DNA of 64,000 nucleotides from Flavobacteriales bacterium (GCA_016710015.1 JADJLR010000001.1:902501-966500); one strand, 5' to 3'. Numbered from the stretch's first letter, positions 36,237-45,661 are shown. A program made the numbers and translations. The notes: generated from the sequence alone by a model not told the origin.

Positions 36237-37583
36237 TCACTCGTTCACGGCGATGCGTTCCACCTCCTTGCTCGGCACCATCAACAGGAGGATCAAGCCA
36301 ACCACGAAGAAACTTCCGATGATGATCACCGTGTTGCGCAGATCGGCCGTGAGCTGGTATACCATGCCATAAGCGAATGTACCCAGCACGGTACTGAGGT
36401 AGAAGCTCACGTCGTAGAAGGAGAAGTACGAAGCGTGGTCGATGGTCTCGGGGAGGAACTTGGAATAAGTGCTCCGTGACAGGGCTTGGCTACCACCCAT
36501 GACCAATCCTACACCGGCAGCTAGGATGTAGAACTCGTGCGCCCAATGGATGGTGTATGCCATCACACACAACAAGATCCATACAGAAGCACCGATGACC
36601 AATGCCCCAATGTTGCCGAAGCGTTTGCTCAGCCACACGAAAAGGAAGGCCCCCACCACGGCAACGAGTTGAATGATAAGGATGCTGATGATCAGGCTGG
36701 CATCGCTTATGGCCTCCACCTTACCGTCCGGCCCGATCTGCTGGATCTCTTCCTTGGCATAGGTCACAGCGAGGTACATCACCGTTTGAATGCCCATGTT
36801 GAGTACGAAGAAGGCCATCAAGAAACTGTTCAATCGTTTGGTGCTTTGCAGTTCACGCCAAACCTTGCGCAATTCCTTGTATCCATTGGCGATGAGGTTG
36901 CCTTGGGGCCTTCGCCCGTACGGGTTGTCCGGCAGCACTCGGAAGGCGAATTGCGCAAAGACGACCCACCAGATCCCGACGGTAACGAAGGTCAACCGGG
37001 CGGGCCATCCATTGGTATCCGGAATGCCGAGGAGGGTATGCGTATCGGATGGATCGGCTTTCATCACCATCAGCAAGTTGACGATCAATAGGAACACGCT
37101 TCCGATGTAACCCATGGTGTAGCCACGGGCACTGATGCGGTCATGATCCACGGGTTCGGCGATCTCCGGTAGAAAGGCATCGTAGAAGATCAGTGATCCG
37201 CTGAAGCCCACGCAAGCCATCATGACCATGCCCAGACCCAGCCAGAGTTGATCCACGTTGAAGAAGAAGAGCGCTGCGCAGCTTACTGCACCGAGGTAAC
37301 AGAAGGCTTTCAGGAACTTCTTCTTCTGTCCCGTATGATCCGCGATGCCGCTGAGTATCGGCGAAATGATGGCCACCAAGAGAAAGCCTGCGGAGAGCGC
37401 ATAGGAATAGAGCGATTGGGCGGGAAGTCCATAGCGCGCCTGCACGATGTCCGCACCATCCACCTCGGTTATGGCCGCATAGAAGATGGGAAAGATGGCC
37501 GAGGTAATGGTGAGCGAATAGACCGAGTTGGCCCAGTCGTACATCGTCCAACCTCGAATGATGCGCGGATCGCCTTTCACCAT
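36237..37583 (-). CDS. MFS transporter, UMF1 / Atg22-like family
   Basis: A 448-residue inner-membrane protein with about 12 helices. The N-terminal IRGWTMYDWANSVYSLTITS is the UMF1 (ultraviolet-resistance/Atg22-like) signature, and YDAFLPEIA and GGSQALSRSTYSKFLP are also characteristic. The substrate is unknown; Atg22 exports amino acids from yeast vacuoles. Its upstream region is taken up by the GGTGCAG array, with no clear -7 element between the array and the ATG. Confidence 0.9.
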   Translation of the reverse strand: MVKGDPRIIRGWTMYDWANSVYSLTITSAIFPIFYAAITEVDGADIVQARYGLPAQSLYSYALSAGFLLVAIISPILSGIADHTGQKKKFLKAFCYLGAVSCAALFFFNVDQLWLGLGMVMMACVGFSGSLIFYDAFLPEIAEPVDHDRISARGYTMGYIGSVFLLIVNLLMVMKADPSDTHTLLGIPDTNGWPARLTFVTVGIWWVVFAQFAFRVLPDNPYGRRPQGNLIANGYKELRKVWRELQSTKRLNSFLMAFFVLNMGIQTVMYLAVTYAKEEIQQIGPDGKVEAISDASLIISILIIQLVAVVGAFLFVWLSKRFGNIGALVIGASVWILLCVMAYTIHWAHEFYILAAGVGLVMGGSQALSRSTYSKFLPETIDHASYFSFYDVSFYLSTVLGTFAYGMVYQLTADLRNTVIIIGSFFVVGLILLLMVPSKEVERIAVNE

Positions 37584-37614
37584 GGGCCAGTTGCTTGATC
37601 AGAGGGTGCGGGTG

Positions 37615-37998
37615 CGAGGTGTGGGGGTGCAGGGGTGCAGGAGTGCAGGAGTGCAGGAGTGCAGGAGTGCAGGAGTGCAGGGTGCAAGGTGAAGAGGTGC
37701 AGGGTGCAAGGTGCAAGGTGCAGAGGTGCAGAGGTGCAGGGTGCAGGGTGCAGGGTGCAGGGTGCAGGGTGCAGGGTGCAGGGTGCAGGGTGCAGGGTGC
37801 AGGGTGCAGGGTGCGGGGTGCAGGGTGCGGGGTGCGGGGTGCAGGGTGCAGGGTGCAGGGTGCAGGGTGCAGAGGTGCAGAGGTGCAGGGTGCAGGGTGC
37901 GGGGTGCGGGGTGCAGGGTGCAAGGTGCAAGGTGCAAGGTGCAGAGGTGCGGGGTGCAGGGTGCAGGGTGCAAGGTGCAGAGGTGCGGGGTGCAATGT
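37615..37998. repeat. Heptamer microsatellite array, unit GGTGCAG
   Basis: About 380 bases made of GGTGCAG and variants (GGTGCAA, GGTGCGG, AGGTGCAGA, AGGAGTGCAGG). The unit is 7 bp, so all three frames stay open and give spurious CTLHPAP or VQGAGCR repeats; these are not proteins. The array sits just upstream of the MFS gene and downstream of the four-helix-bundle gene. Confidence 0.93.
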
Positions 37999-38088
37999 GA
38001 AGTGATGCACTGAGGAGGGGTGCAGGATACACTGTTCGCCATGCAGGTGTCACGGCTCGCGGCGGTTGAATGCAGAATGTCATGGATG

Positions 38089-38502
38089 CTAGAGATACCC
38101 GACCCAATAGCCCAGTGGGATCAGCCAAGGTGCAATGCTCTTGAGGTGATCTTCACGCATGGCCTTCATCAAATTGAATATGGTCGCATTCAGATGTATG
38201 CAGTGGCCACGGATCTCGATCACTTCTTGCGGGGTGAAGTAACCGAATCGTTGGCCGAGTATCACCATGGACCGGACTTCGTTGCAAGAAGACCTTGCGA
38301 TCCTTAGGAAACGTCTGAAGTCCTTGTTCGATCCACGATCGAAACCTTCAGCGATGTTATTCGAGACCGAGATCGACGCACGGTGGATCCGATCACGGAA
38401 TGCAAAGTCCTTGTGGTCACGGAATTTGGTATGGATGATGACGGAGAGATCGATGGCCTTTTGCCAAGCAATGATCTCTTCAAAGTCCTTGAAAACAGCC
38501 AT
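38089..38502 (-). CDS. Four-helix-bundle protein (23S rRNA intervening-sequence protein / Avd-like family)
   Basis: About 137 residues from the ATG at 38502. The sequence matches the S23/IVP four-helix-bundle family: FEEIIAWQKAIDLSVIIH, then DFAFRDRIHRASISVSNNIA with EGFDRGSNKDFRRFLRIARS, then CNEVRSMVILG. Members were first found in 23S rRNA intervening sequences, and Avd of diversity-generating retroelements is a relative. Here there is no reverse transcriptase or rRNA nearby. TGCACC repeat arrays of opposite orientation lie on both sides. Function of stand-alone members is unknown. Confidence 0.88.
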   Translation of the reverse strand: MAVFKDFEEIIAWQKAIDLSVIIHTKFRDHKDFAFRDRIHRASISVSNNIAEGFDRGSNKDFRRFLRIARSSCNEVRSMVILGQRFGYFTPQEVIEIRGHCIHLNATIFNLMKAMREDHLKSIAPWLIPLGYWVGYL

Positions 38503-38587
38503 GGTGTTGGTTTTTGGAAAGCTAACCAAAGAAAGCAGGACCGCAGCCCTCTTCCACCAGACCTACCCCAAGCAACATGACTTCACT

Positions 38588-39070
38588 ATTCCACCTTGCG
38601 CCTCTCCACTAAGTCTACCTCAGACTGCACTTCTGCACCTTGCACCTCTCCACTAAGTCTACCTCAGACTGCACTTCTGCACCTTGCACCTCTCCACTAA
38701 GTCTACCTCAGACTGCACCTCTCCACCTTGCACCTCTCCACTACGTTTACCTCAAACTGCACTTCTGCACCTTGCACCTCTCCACTAAGTCTACCTCGAA
38801 CTGCACTTCTGCACCTTGCACCTCTCCACTAAGTCTACCTCGAACTGCACTTCTGCACCTTGCACCTCTCCACTAAGTCTACCTCGAACTGCACTTCTGC
38901 ACCTTGCACCTCTCCACTAAGTCTACCTCGAACTGCACTTCTGCACCTTGCACCTCTCCACTAAGTCTACCTCGAACTGCACTTCTGCACCTTGCACCTC
39001 TCCACTAAGTCTACCTCGAACTGCACTTCTGCACCTTGCACCTCTCCACTAAGTCTACCTCAGACTGCAC
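38588..39070. repeat. Tandem array, 44-bp unit, about 11 copies
   Basis: A 44-bp unit (start CTGCACTTCTGCACCTTGCA, end CTACCTCGAA) repeats about eleven times with few differences; first and last copies end CTCAGA instead of CTCGAA. Copies are contiguous without spacers. 44 is not divisible by 3, so it is not coding. Its core GCACCTTGCACCTC is the reverse complement of a word in the heptamer array. Confidence 0.93.
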
Positions 39071-39113
39071 CACAAGCGCGGAGGCAGCCGCTGCAACGCC
39101 GAGTGTCGGAGCC

Positions 39114-40277
39114 CTACTTCACCAATTCAATTTCGACCCGACGGTTCTTGCTCATGCCCAGGTCCGTACCGGAATTATCGACGGGCACATCACCAGCCTT
39201 GGCATCAACAGAGATCCGTGCGGCATCAATGCCCGCCTCGATCAGAGCATCCTGAACTGCTGCTGCACGTTCCTTCGCCAACTCAAGCAGGTCAGGTCGT
39301 ACGCGCGTCCGTTCCATTTCCGTGGCATCCATGTGGCCCACGAGTTTCACCTTGATCGTGGGATCCAATTCCATGTTGTCCACCATCTGGTTCAACCGTT
39401 CTTCCATGCTCGTATCGAAGCTGCGCTGGAAGCGCTTGAAGTAGAACACTTGGTTATCCACTTTCTCTGCGGGTCTCCAACTGGGGTTGTTCGTGCCTTT
39501 CCAGCTGAAGATGTACTCGCTCTCGGCTTTGTCCAATTGCTCGCAGGTACATTCCCCACGATTCTTGATCGGATACACCTCCACATTATCGATGTAGTAA
39601 TAGGCACTGAACATCTGCGGCCGGGATTCGCCACGTGGACGTTTGGTCTTCGCGTTCGGGGTCTTCTCGGTCGCCGCAAAATTTCCGAGGATCAGGTATT
39701 GCTCGTACCCATCTGCTTTGTATACACCACATACGCCCTGCCAGCTGAACATATCGTCGTACAACTTGGTCCGCAGGTTCGGAACCTTCACTTCGTAGGT
39801 GAGGCTGCTTTCATCGTCCTTCTCGACCTTCTGTTTGCTCAAGTATGCGCCCAACTCCCCGGTCGAGTACTTGCTCAGATCACCAAGGGTGGCGTAATAG
39901 CGCACGCAGTACAGGGAATCCTTCTTCATGGGTTTCACCAACTTGGACTGGAGGTACGAACGGGGTTCCTTGTTCTGGTAGCTCCACATACGGATACCCG
40001 CATAGTTGATCCCGCTCAGTGCGGACTGCTCACCGGCGAAGTTCTTGGGCGAGGAAACATTGCTCTCCACGGTCGCGCTCTCACTGAACAGGTCCGCGTT
40101 CTCCTTGGTGGGCGAACCCCATCCTGTTGCGTAGATGATGCCTCCAGCACGCTTCAGCTTCTTGCCTTCAACGGCTTCGAAATCCCCGTTCGGGACCATG
40201 TTGCGGTCCAAGTCGAAATCTTGAGCGAAGGTGATGGTAGTGCCAATGACGGCAAGGGAAAGGAAAAGTGTTCTCAT
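39114..40277 (-). CDS. OmpA family outer membrane protein
   Basis: About 387 residues from the ATG at 40277. Signal peptide at 1-19 (ends TFAQ). The middle part (20-270) includes a VPNGDFEAVEG carbohydrate-binding-like start common in Bacteroidota surface proteins. The last 110 residues are an OmpA C-terminal peptidoglycan-binding domain (VKLVGHMDATE, RAAAVQDALIEAGID, MSKNRRVEIEL). Likely anchors the envelope. It lies next to the 44-bp array, which begins 44 bases past its stop. Confidence 0.9.
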   Translation of the reverse strand: MRTLFLSLAVIGTTITFAQDFDLDRNMVPNGDFEAVEGKKLKRAGGIIYATGWGSPTKENADLFSESATVESNVSSPKNFAGEQSALSGINYAGIRMWSYQNKEPRSYLQSKLVKPMKKDSLYCVRYYATLGDLSKYSTGELGAYLSKQKVEKDDESSLTYEVKVPNLRTKLYDDMFSWQGVCGVYKADGYEQYLILGNFAATEKTPNAKTKRPRGESRPQMFSAYYYIDNVEVYPIKNRGECTCEQLDKAESEYIFSWKGTNNPSWRPAEKVDNQVFYFKRFQRSFDTSMEERLNQMVDNMELDPTIKVKLVGHMDATEMERTRVRPDLLELAKERAAAVQDALIEAGIDAARISVDAKAGDVPVDNSGTDLGMSKNRRVEIELVK

Positions 40278-40411
40278 TGTTCGATCAATGTGGAGCAAGT
40301 TACATGTCCTTTCGGATCACGACGGGCTGAATTGCGAAGACCGTGCCGGAGCTCGGTCCACCAAAGAGAAAGGCGGGTTTCCCCACCTTTCAATGCCACA
40401 GCCAGCGGTCA

Positions 40412-40990
40412 TTAGAGGCCGAACATGTACGCCGCTCGGATGCCGAGATAGGAGGAACTCCCACCGGTCCCGGAGATGATCTGATAGCGCAACGCCACAT
40501 CGATATTCTCCCCTACGACATATCCTATCGCAGGTGCAAAGCTCAAATTCGTATCCGAGAACTTTTGCTCTGGTGTGGTGGCTGAAACCCCAAATAAAGT
40601 GGTGGTGTATCCCGGGATCTTGTAGCTCATTGAATGGATACCGACCAGACCCATGGCATAGAATCCTTCCTGATCGTTCGTGAAGTAATACTTCGCGCCC
40701 ACCTGAATAGGGATCATGGTCCAATTTCCTCCTTCAACCGTGACCAGACCATAACTCTGGTCCTTTCCTGAAAAGCTCATGAAACCAGCTTGAACGACCG
40801 CACCGATATTATCCGCCACCGGTAGTTCGAACCCCAATGAACCACCAATTCCGAAGGAGGTCGCATTGCCGAAATTTCCCAACGGAAGGCCAACCTCCAA
40901 ACCTGCGGAGATCAGATTCTCCTGAGCGGAGACCGCCGTGAAGCCAAATAGGGCCAACCCGGCCAAGATCATTTTGATGTTCATGTTCAT
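40412..40990 (-). CDS. Outer membrane beta-barrel protein
   Basis: A 192-residue small barrel. Signal peptide at 1-22 (MNMNIKMILAGLALFGFTAVSA), then alternating strands (LISAGLEVGLPLGNFG, GIGGSLGFELPVADNIGAVVQAGF) of the OMP_b-brl type, ending LGIRAAYMFGL. No ligand can be inferred. Confidence 0.85.
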   Translation of the reverse strand: MNMNIKMILAGLALFGFTAVSAQENLISAGLEVGLPLGNFGNATSFGIGGSLGFELPVADNIGAVVQAGFMSFSGKDQSYGLVTVEGGNWTMIPIQVGAKYYFTNDQEGFYAMGLVGIHSMSYKIPGYTTTLFGVSATTPEQKFSDTNLSFAPAIGYVVGENIDVALRYQIISGTGGSSSYLGIRAAYMFGL

Positions 40991-41096
40991 GGGTGTGTTG
41001 TTGGTTCTCGATTTGTCCAGTGCTCTGGTGGAGCAATCTACTTTGGTTCGGTAATATAGTCAATGATCAATTCTTCGTCATTTGGATCGCGACGGA

Positions 41097-43370
41097 TCAC
41101 CCGTTCTGCTGTGCCCGGATAAGGTTCAACGCGCTGCCGGCCTTGAACCATTCGATCTGCGGGGCATTGTAGGTGTGGTTGCAGGTGATCGTGTCCTTGG
41201 TCCCGTCCTTGTGGTTCAGCACCACGGTCAATTGCTTGCCGGGCGCGAATGCCGTGAGGTCGGTGAAGTCGATACGGTCATCCTCCTGCACCTTGTCGTA
41301 ATCCGCCTCGTTGGCGAAGGTGACCCCGAGTAGGCCTTGCTTCTTGAGGTTGGTCTCGTGGATGCGGGCGAAGCTCTTTACGATAACGGCGGTAACGCCC
41401 AAGTGGCGTGGCTGCATGGCGGCGTGCTCGCGGCTGCTGCCTTCACCGTAGTTGTGGTCCGCCACCACCACGCTGGGTTGCTTCGCTGCCTTGTACGCAC
41501 GTTGCGTCGCCGGTACTTCACCGTATTCACCGGTGATCTGGTTCTTCACCTTGTTGGCCTCGCCGTTGAAGGCGTTGATGGCCCCGATGAGCGTGTTGTT
41601 GCTGATGTTGTCCAAATGACCCCGATAGCGCAACCATGGCCCGGCCATACTGATGTGGTCGGTGGTGCATTTGCCCTTGGCCTTGATCAGCACCACCGCG
41701 CCGGTGATGTTCTTACCGTCCCATGCGGGGAACGGTTCCAGCAATTGGATGCGGTCACTGTCCGGCTTCACCACCACTTCCACGCTGCTGCCGTCCTTGG
41801 CGGGGGCTTTGAAGCCGGGGTCCTTCACATCATAACCCTTGGGTGGCATCTCCATGCCCTTCGGCTCGTCCAGCATCACCATTTTGCCTTCCTCGTTCAT
41901 CAGCTCGTCGGTGAGCGGGTTGAAGTTGAGGCTGCCGGAAATGGCCATGGCCGTCACCAGCTCCGGGCTGGCCACGAAGGCGTGGGTGTTGGCATTGCCG
42001 TCGTTGCGCTTGGCGAAGTTGCGGTTGTAGCTGGTGAGGATGGAGTTCTTCTTTTCCGGATCCTTGTTGTGGCGCGCCCATTGACCGATACACGGTCCGC
42101 AGGCATTGGCGAGCACTAGGCCTCCCATCTTTTCGAAGGTGGCCAACAAGCCATCGCGCTCCGCCGTGAAGCGCACTTGCTCGCTACCCGGAGTCACAGT
42201 GAATTCGCTCTTGGTCTTCAGCTTCTTATCCACGGCCTGCTGCGCGATGGATGCACTGCGGGTAAGGTCTTCGTAACTGCTGTTGGTGCAACTGCCAATG
42301 AGGCCCACTTCCAGTTTATCGGGCCAGCCGTTCTCCTTCACCGCCGCGGCGAATTTGCTGATCGGCCAAGCCAGGTCCGGTGTAAATGGGCCATTGATAT
42401 GCGGCTCCAGTTCGTTGAGGTCGATCTCGATCACCCGATCGAAATACTTCTCCGGATCGGCATACACCTCGGGGTCACCGGTGAGGTGCTCGGCCACCTT
42501 ATCCGCCAGTTTCACCAATTCCGCGCGACCGGTTCCGTTGAGGTAACGGCGCATGCTGTCGTCGTAGCCGAAAGTGCTGGTGGTGGCACCGATCTCAGCG
42601 CCCATGTTGCAAATGGTACCCTTGCCGGTGCAGCTCAGGCTTTCCGCGCCTGGGCCGAAGTATTCCACGATCGCGCCTGTGCCACCCTTCACGGTGAGGA
42701 TGCCCGCCACAACGAGGATCACATCCTTGGCGGAGGCCCATCCGCTGAGCTTTCCGGTGAGCTTTACGCCGATGACCTTTGGCATTTTCAGCTCCCATGG
42801 CAGTCCGCTCATCACGTCGCAGGCATCCGCACCACCCACGCCGATGGCCAACATGCCCAATCCGCCACCGTTCGGAGTGTGGCTGTCGGTACCGATCATC
42901 ATGCCGCCGGGGAAGGCGTAGTTCTCCAGCACCACTTGGTGTATGATGCCCGCGCCGGGACGCCAGAACCCGATGCCGTACTTGTTGCTGATGCTTTCCA
43001 GGAAATTGAATACCTCGTTGCTCTTCAGCAGCGCTTCCTGCAGGTCCTTCTCGGCTCCCACGCGGGCTTGGATCAAGTGGTCGCAATGCACGGTGCTGGG
43101 CACTGCCACGGTGGTACGTCCCGTGGTCTTGAATTGCAAGAGCGCCATTTGCGCGGTGGCATCCTGCATGGCCACGCGGTCCGGTGCGAAATCGACATAG
43201 TCCTCGCCACGCTTCAGCGCCTTGGTGGCCGCACCTTCCTCTAGGTGGGCATAGAGGATCTTCTCCGTAAGGGTGAGCGGCTTGCCGAGCGCCTTGCGTG
43301 CAGCCGCCACGCGTGAAGGATAGCGGTCGTAAACCGCTTTGATCATTTCGAGGTCGAAGATCTGGGACAT
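41097..43370 (-). CDS. Aconitate hydratase
   Basis: A 757-residue TCA-cycle enzyme that converts citrate to isocitrate with a 4Fe-4S cluster. Cluster cysteines are seen in GSCTNSSYEDL and NACGPCIGQW. Substrate-binding segments include GTDSHTPNGGGLG and the C-terminal swivel GEGSSREHAAMQPRHLG. Length is close to mitochondrial aconitase (about 755), not to the longer AcnA or AcnB. The ATG at 43370 is preceded by a TACCTTTG promoter. Isocitrate dehydrogenase lies about 8 kb away. Confidence 0.95.
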   Translation of the reverse strand: MSQIFDLEMIKAVYDRYPSRVAAARKALGKPLTLTEKILYAHLEEGAATKALKRGEDYVDFAPDRVAMQDATAQMALLQFKTTGRTTVAVPSTVHCDHLIQARVGAEKDLQEALLKSNEVFNFLESISNKYGIGFWRPGAGIIHQVVLENYAFPGGMMIGTDSHTPNGGGLGMLAIGVGGADACDVMSGLPWELKMPKVIGVKLTGKLSGWASAKDVILVVAGILTVKGGTGAIVEYFGPGAESLSCTGKGTICNMGAEIGATTSTFGYDDSMRRYLNGTGRAELVKLADKVAEHLTGDPEVYADPEKYFDRVIEIDLNELEPHINGPFTPDLAWPISKFAAAVKENGWPDKLEVGLIGSCTNSSYEDLTRSASIAQQAVDKKLKTKSEFTVTPGSEQVRFTAERDGLLATFEKMGGLVLANACGPCIGQWARHNKDPEKKNSILTSYNRNFAKRNDGNANTHAFVASPELVTAMAISGSLNFNPLTDELMNEEGKMVMLDEPKGMEMPPKGYDVKDPGFKAPAKDGSSVEVVVKPDSDRIQLLEPFPAWDGKNITGAVVLIKAKGKCTTDHISMAGPWLRYRGHLDNISNNTLIGAINAFNGEANKVKNQITGEYGEVPATQRAYKAAKQPSVVVADHNYGEGSSREHAAMQPRHLGVTAVIVKSFARIHETNLKKQGLLGVTFANEADYDKVQEDDRIDFTDLTAFAPGKQLTVVLNHKDGTKDTITCNHTYNAPQIEWFKAGSALNLIRAQQNG

Positions 43371-43400
43371 CTGTAGGCGATTGCTTGTGGTTTCGGGCCG

Positions 43401-43408
43401 CAAAGGTA
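43401..43408 (-). promoter_or_regulatory. Aconitase -7 element (TACCTTTG)
   Basis: Perfect TAnnTTTG, 30 nt before the ATG. A TTG lies 17 nt upstream, slightly short of N19. Confidence 0.6.
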
Positions 43409-43499
43409 AGTACCATGGAGTAGCCCAATTGGGTCATGCCATGAACGCAACGTACGGGTCCACCACCGGCGGCCCCGCACGTCATATCGCTGAAATCGG

Positions 43500-44258
43500 C
43501 TAGAGTGGTGTCGTTGCCACCATCAGGTTCTGCAAGAGTTGTTGGTTCTCTGCGCCATCGTCGTGGAACATGCCCGAGAGGTTCAGTCCGTTCACGAGTG
43601 CAAGGACATTCACTTTCAAAGCGATGTTGAAGGTCGATCCTGCGGCGATATCCCCGTGGATGTGCATGTGTGCATGCATCGGCATCATGGCCGCACCGAT
43701 GGAATGATACTGGAACATTTCACCCATATCCATGGTGTTGTTCCCATTGGCATCTACGAATCCTTCGAATTTGACGAACATCCTGCCCGCTGCGGTATTC
43801 CAAGACCAGGTCATATCATTATCGTCCAGCGGTGCAGGCGCGGTCATCTGATCCGGGTATCCGTAGCTAGAGGCACTATCCAAGCCGAGTTCGAATGCCA
43901 CGTTATGTACATGGCCTGGTGTCATGGTTCCCAACTCGAATTCGTTCGTTGCATTCAAGGCATCCACCAGCACAATGTCATCGTGGAATTCAGCAACGGT
44001 ATTGTCGTCGTCATCAGTGAGGTGCATATCATGCGAATAGAACTTCAATTTGGTGATGCGAACAGCGTTGCCTTGTCCGTCATCGAAGGTCACATTGGGG
44101 TCGAAGGCAGAAGTCCCATTCACGAAGGTGTAATTGACCTTCACTGCTGCCGTGGTCGGCGTAGGGTCAGAAGGGGTCGGCGTGACCGGATCATCCTTCT
44201 TGCATGCGGTGATCGCCAGCGTCAATAAAGCGACCAGAGTGAGTTGTTGGAGTTTCAT
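43500..44258 (-). CDS. MbnP family lipoprotein, probable copper binding
   Basis: About 252 residues from the ATG at 44258. Lipoprotein signal ends ITAC, followed by a Pro/Thr linker. The MbnP domain shows DPNVTFDDGQGNAVRITKLKFY, MTWSWNTAAGRMFVKFEG, and a His/Met-rich loop (MMPMHAHMHIHGD) likely to bind copper. MbnP proteins accompany methanobactin and other copper systems. It follows the CDVCG outer-membrane gene by 7 bases, so they form an operon. Confidence 0.85.
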   Translation of the reverse strand: MKLQQLTLVALLTLAITACKKDDPVTPTPSDPTPTTAAVKVNYTFVNGTSAFDPNVTFDDGQGNAVRITKLKFYSHDMHLTDDDDNTVAEFHDDIVLVDALNATNEFELGTMTPGHVHNVAFELGLDSASSYGYPDQMTAPAPLDDNDMTWSWNTAAGRMFVKFEGFVDANGNNTMDMGEMFQYHSIGAAMMPMHAHMHIHGDIAAGSTFNIALKVNVLALVNGLNLSGMFHDDGAENQQLLQNLMVATTPL

Positions 44259-44265
44259 TGGAGTG

Positions 44266-45216
44266 TTAGTTCTTGTTGATGTTGAACGTAAGCCCAACCA
44301 CAACGCGTTGTTGGGTGGGTGTGATGAACTCGCCCACTTGGTTCAGCAGGGCATGCTGGTAATACGCTGAAAAAGACATTCGCTTCCACCACACCCGTAT
44401 ACCGGCATGGCTAAATACGGTGAGGCCACCTGTTCCATGGTCAGCGACACCTTGCACGTGATCCAGCCCCATCCATTCGCCATAAGCACCAAGGGCTGGT
44501 GCGAAACTGAGGGTATCGGTACCAAAGCGATGGAAGACCTCTGTCGTGGAGCTGAATCCATTTCCAAGGTGATATCCCACGGAATTCGACCCGTTGAAAC
44601 GAGCCAACCCGCTGACACCACCTCCTGTACGACCTCGGCGGACGGAGTACTCCACGGAGAACAAGGCATCCCACGAGCCAGTGCCCAATTGCACATCGGG
44701 ACTCACGGGCACATCATCTATCTGGAGGTCATTCTTTCCGAGCGGCGCCTTCACCCCACCACCGACCAGGAACCGATGGACGTACCGGTGGTCCTTGATA
44801 TCTCGGGTATTAGCGAGCTGGTAGCGGATCATGGCGAAAGGGTCTCCCATTCCATACGCATCCAACACTTGGAAGTTATTGATTCCGCGGTACGTATTGG
44901 TGAGCGGAACGCTTGCCAGCAGGAAGAACCGTTCACTCAACCGAAGGTCGGCCCGCAGTTCGGCTACTGTCACGATCTCCTCCATCGGCACGGTCACATA
45001 TGGCACCCCAACCTCTATATGCCCACCATGCTTCGGGAGCAGTTGAGAGGTTAGTGGCACCTGTGTAATACCCTCCATGATGCGGCTGCGGTAAAACAAG
45101 CCGATGGTGCTTCGCCGATCGTTCGGTTGCACACCTAGGAATATGCCACATACATCGCATGCTGTGGCGGTGAACGGCACACATAGCCAAAGCCATGCAG
45201 CCCATGTTCTGATCAT
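44266..45216 (-). CDS. Putative outer membrane protein with N-terminal CDVCG motif
   Basis: A 316-residue protein. Signal peptide at 1-19 with the mature end starting CDVCGIFLGVQPND, a Cys pair fit for metal binding. The rest is strand-rich and barrel-like (YRSRIMEG, GHIEVGVPYVTVPMEE, VVVGLTFNINKN at the end). I know the CDVCG start from uncharacterised Bacteroidota proteins next to MbnP genes, but the family has no settled name. The copper link is inferred from context. Confidence 0.75.
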   Translation of the reverse strand: MIRTWAAWLWLCVPFTATACDVCGIFLGVQPNDRRSTIGLFYRSRIMEGITQVPLTSQLLPKHGGHIEVGVPYVTVPMEEIVTVAELRADLRLSERFFLLASVPLTNTYRGINNFQVLDAYGMGDPFAMIRYQLANTRDIKDHRYVHRFLVGGGVKAPLGKNDLQIDDVPVSPDVQLGTGSWDALFSVEYSVRRGRTGGGVSGLARFNGSNSVGYHLGNGFSSTTEVFHRFGTDTLSFAPALGAYGEWMGLDHVQGVADHGTGGLTVFSHAGIRVWWKRMSFSAYYQHALLNQVGEFITPTQQRVVVGLTFNINKN

Positions 45217-45281
45217 TGTTCAAATGAATTGGATCCTACAGAATACCCGCGTCTGGCCATAGCCGAGGCAGGCTGTCCTGT

Positions 45282-45656
45282 TCAGATCCAAGGCACAGGC
45301 TCACAGGCAGGAATAGACCGGTCCAACGGTTGCACGATCAACTCCGGATAAGGGGTCGCAGACCGATCTTCGACGCAAGCTGGTCGTTCTTCGACCACCG
45401 GCACTTTGGGTTCGAACCGGCTTTCGATCCGATCCCCAGGGAACTCTTGTTCGGCGTTGTGCTCAAGCACTTTGAAACGTTTGCTCAATTGGCATTCGCC
45501 GTGGCAAGTACGCATCGCCTCTACCACGTCTTGCTGCACGCACAACTCCTTGATGATCGACGCACGATGCACATGGAATTCGACGAGAATGACGACAGGG
45601 GCCAGGATCACTGCGATGAACACGCTAAGGACAGAACTGGCTACGATGCGTTTCAC
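45282..45656 (-). CDS. Small membrane protein with CxGxCxLxK motif (copper-cluster protein)
   Basis: About 124 residues, with GTG start at 45656. A TACTTTTG promoter lies 5 nt upstream, which rules out the longer frame to 45704. It has one transmembrane helix (about 4-25), then IIKELCVQQ and TCHGECQLSKRF (Cys39, Cys51, Cys55). This C-x(n)-CxGxCxLxK layout recurs in small Bacteroidota proteins near copper genes. It precedes the CDVCG and MbnP genes on the same strand. Confidence 0.75.
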   Translation of the reverse strand: MKRIVASSVLSVFIAVILAPVVILVEFHVHRASIIKELCVQQDVVEAMRTCHGECQLSKRFKVLEHNAEQEFPGDRIESRFEPKVPVVEERPACVEDRSATPYPELIVQPLDRSIPACEPVPWI

Positions 45657-45661
45657 GAGGG

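Noticed and set aside
37577..38128. Long open frames coding CTLHPAP or VQGAGCR repeats
   Set aside because: The 7-bp unit lacks stop codons in every frame, so open frames arise automatically; there is no start context or domain.
38089..38502. Diversity-generating retroelement, because the protein resembles Avd
   Set aside because: No reverse transcriptase and no template/variable repeat pair are visible in the window.
38588..39070. CRISPR array
   Set aside because: The 44-bp units are contiguous without unique spacers, and no cas gene is present.
39036..40415. A 459-codon open frame on the plus strand across the OmpA-family gene
   Set aside because: It starts in the 44-bp array and runs antisense through a gene with a clear signal peptide and OmpA domain; no family motif of its own.
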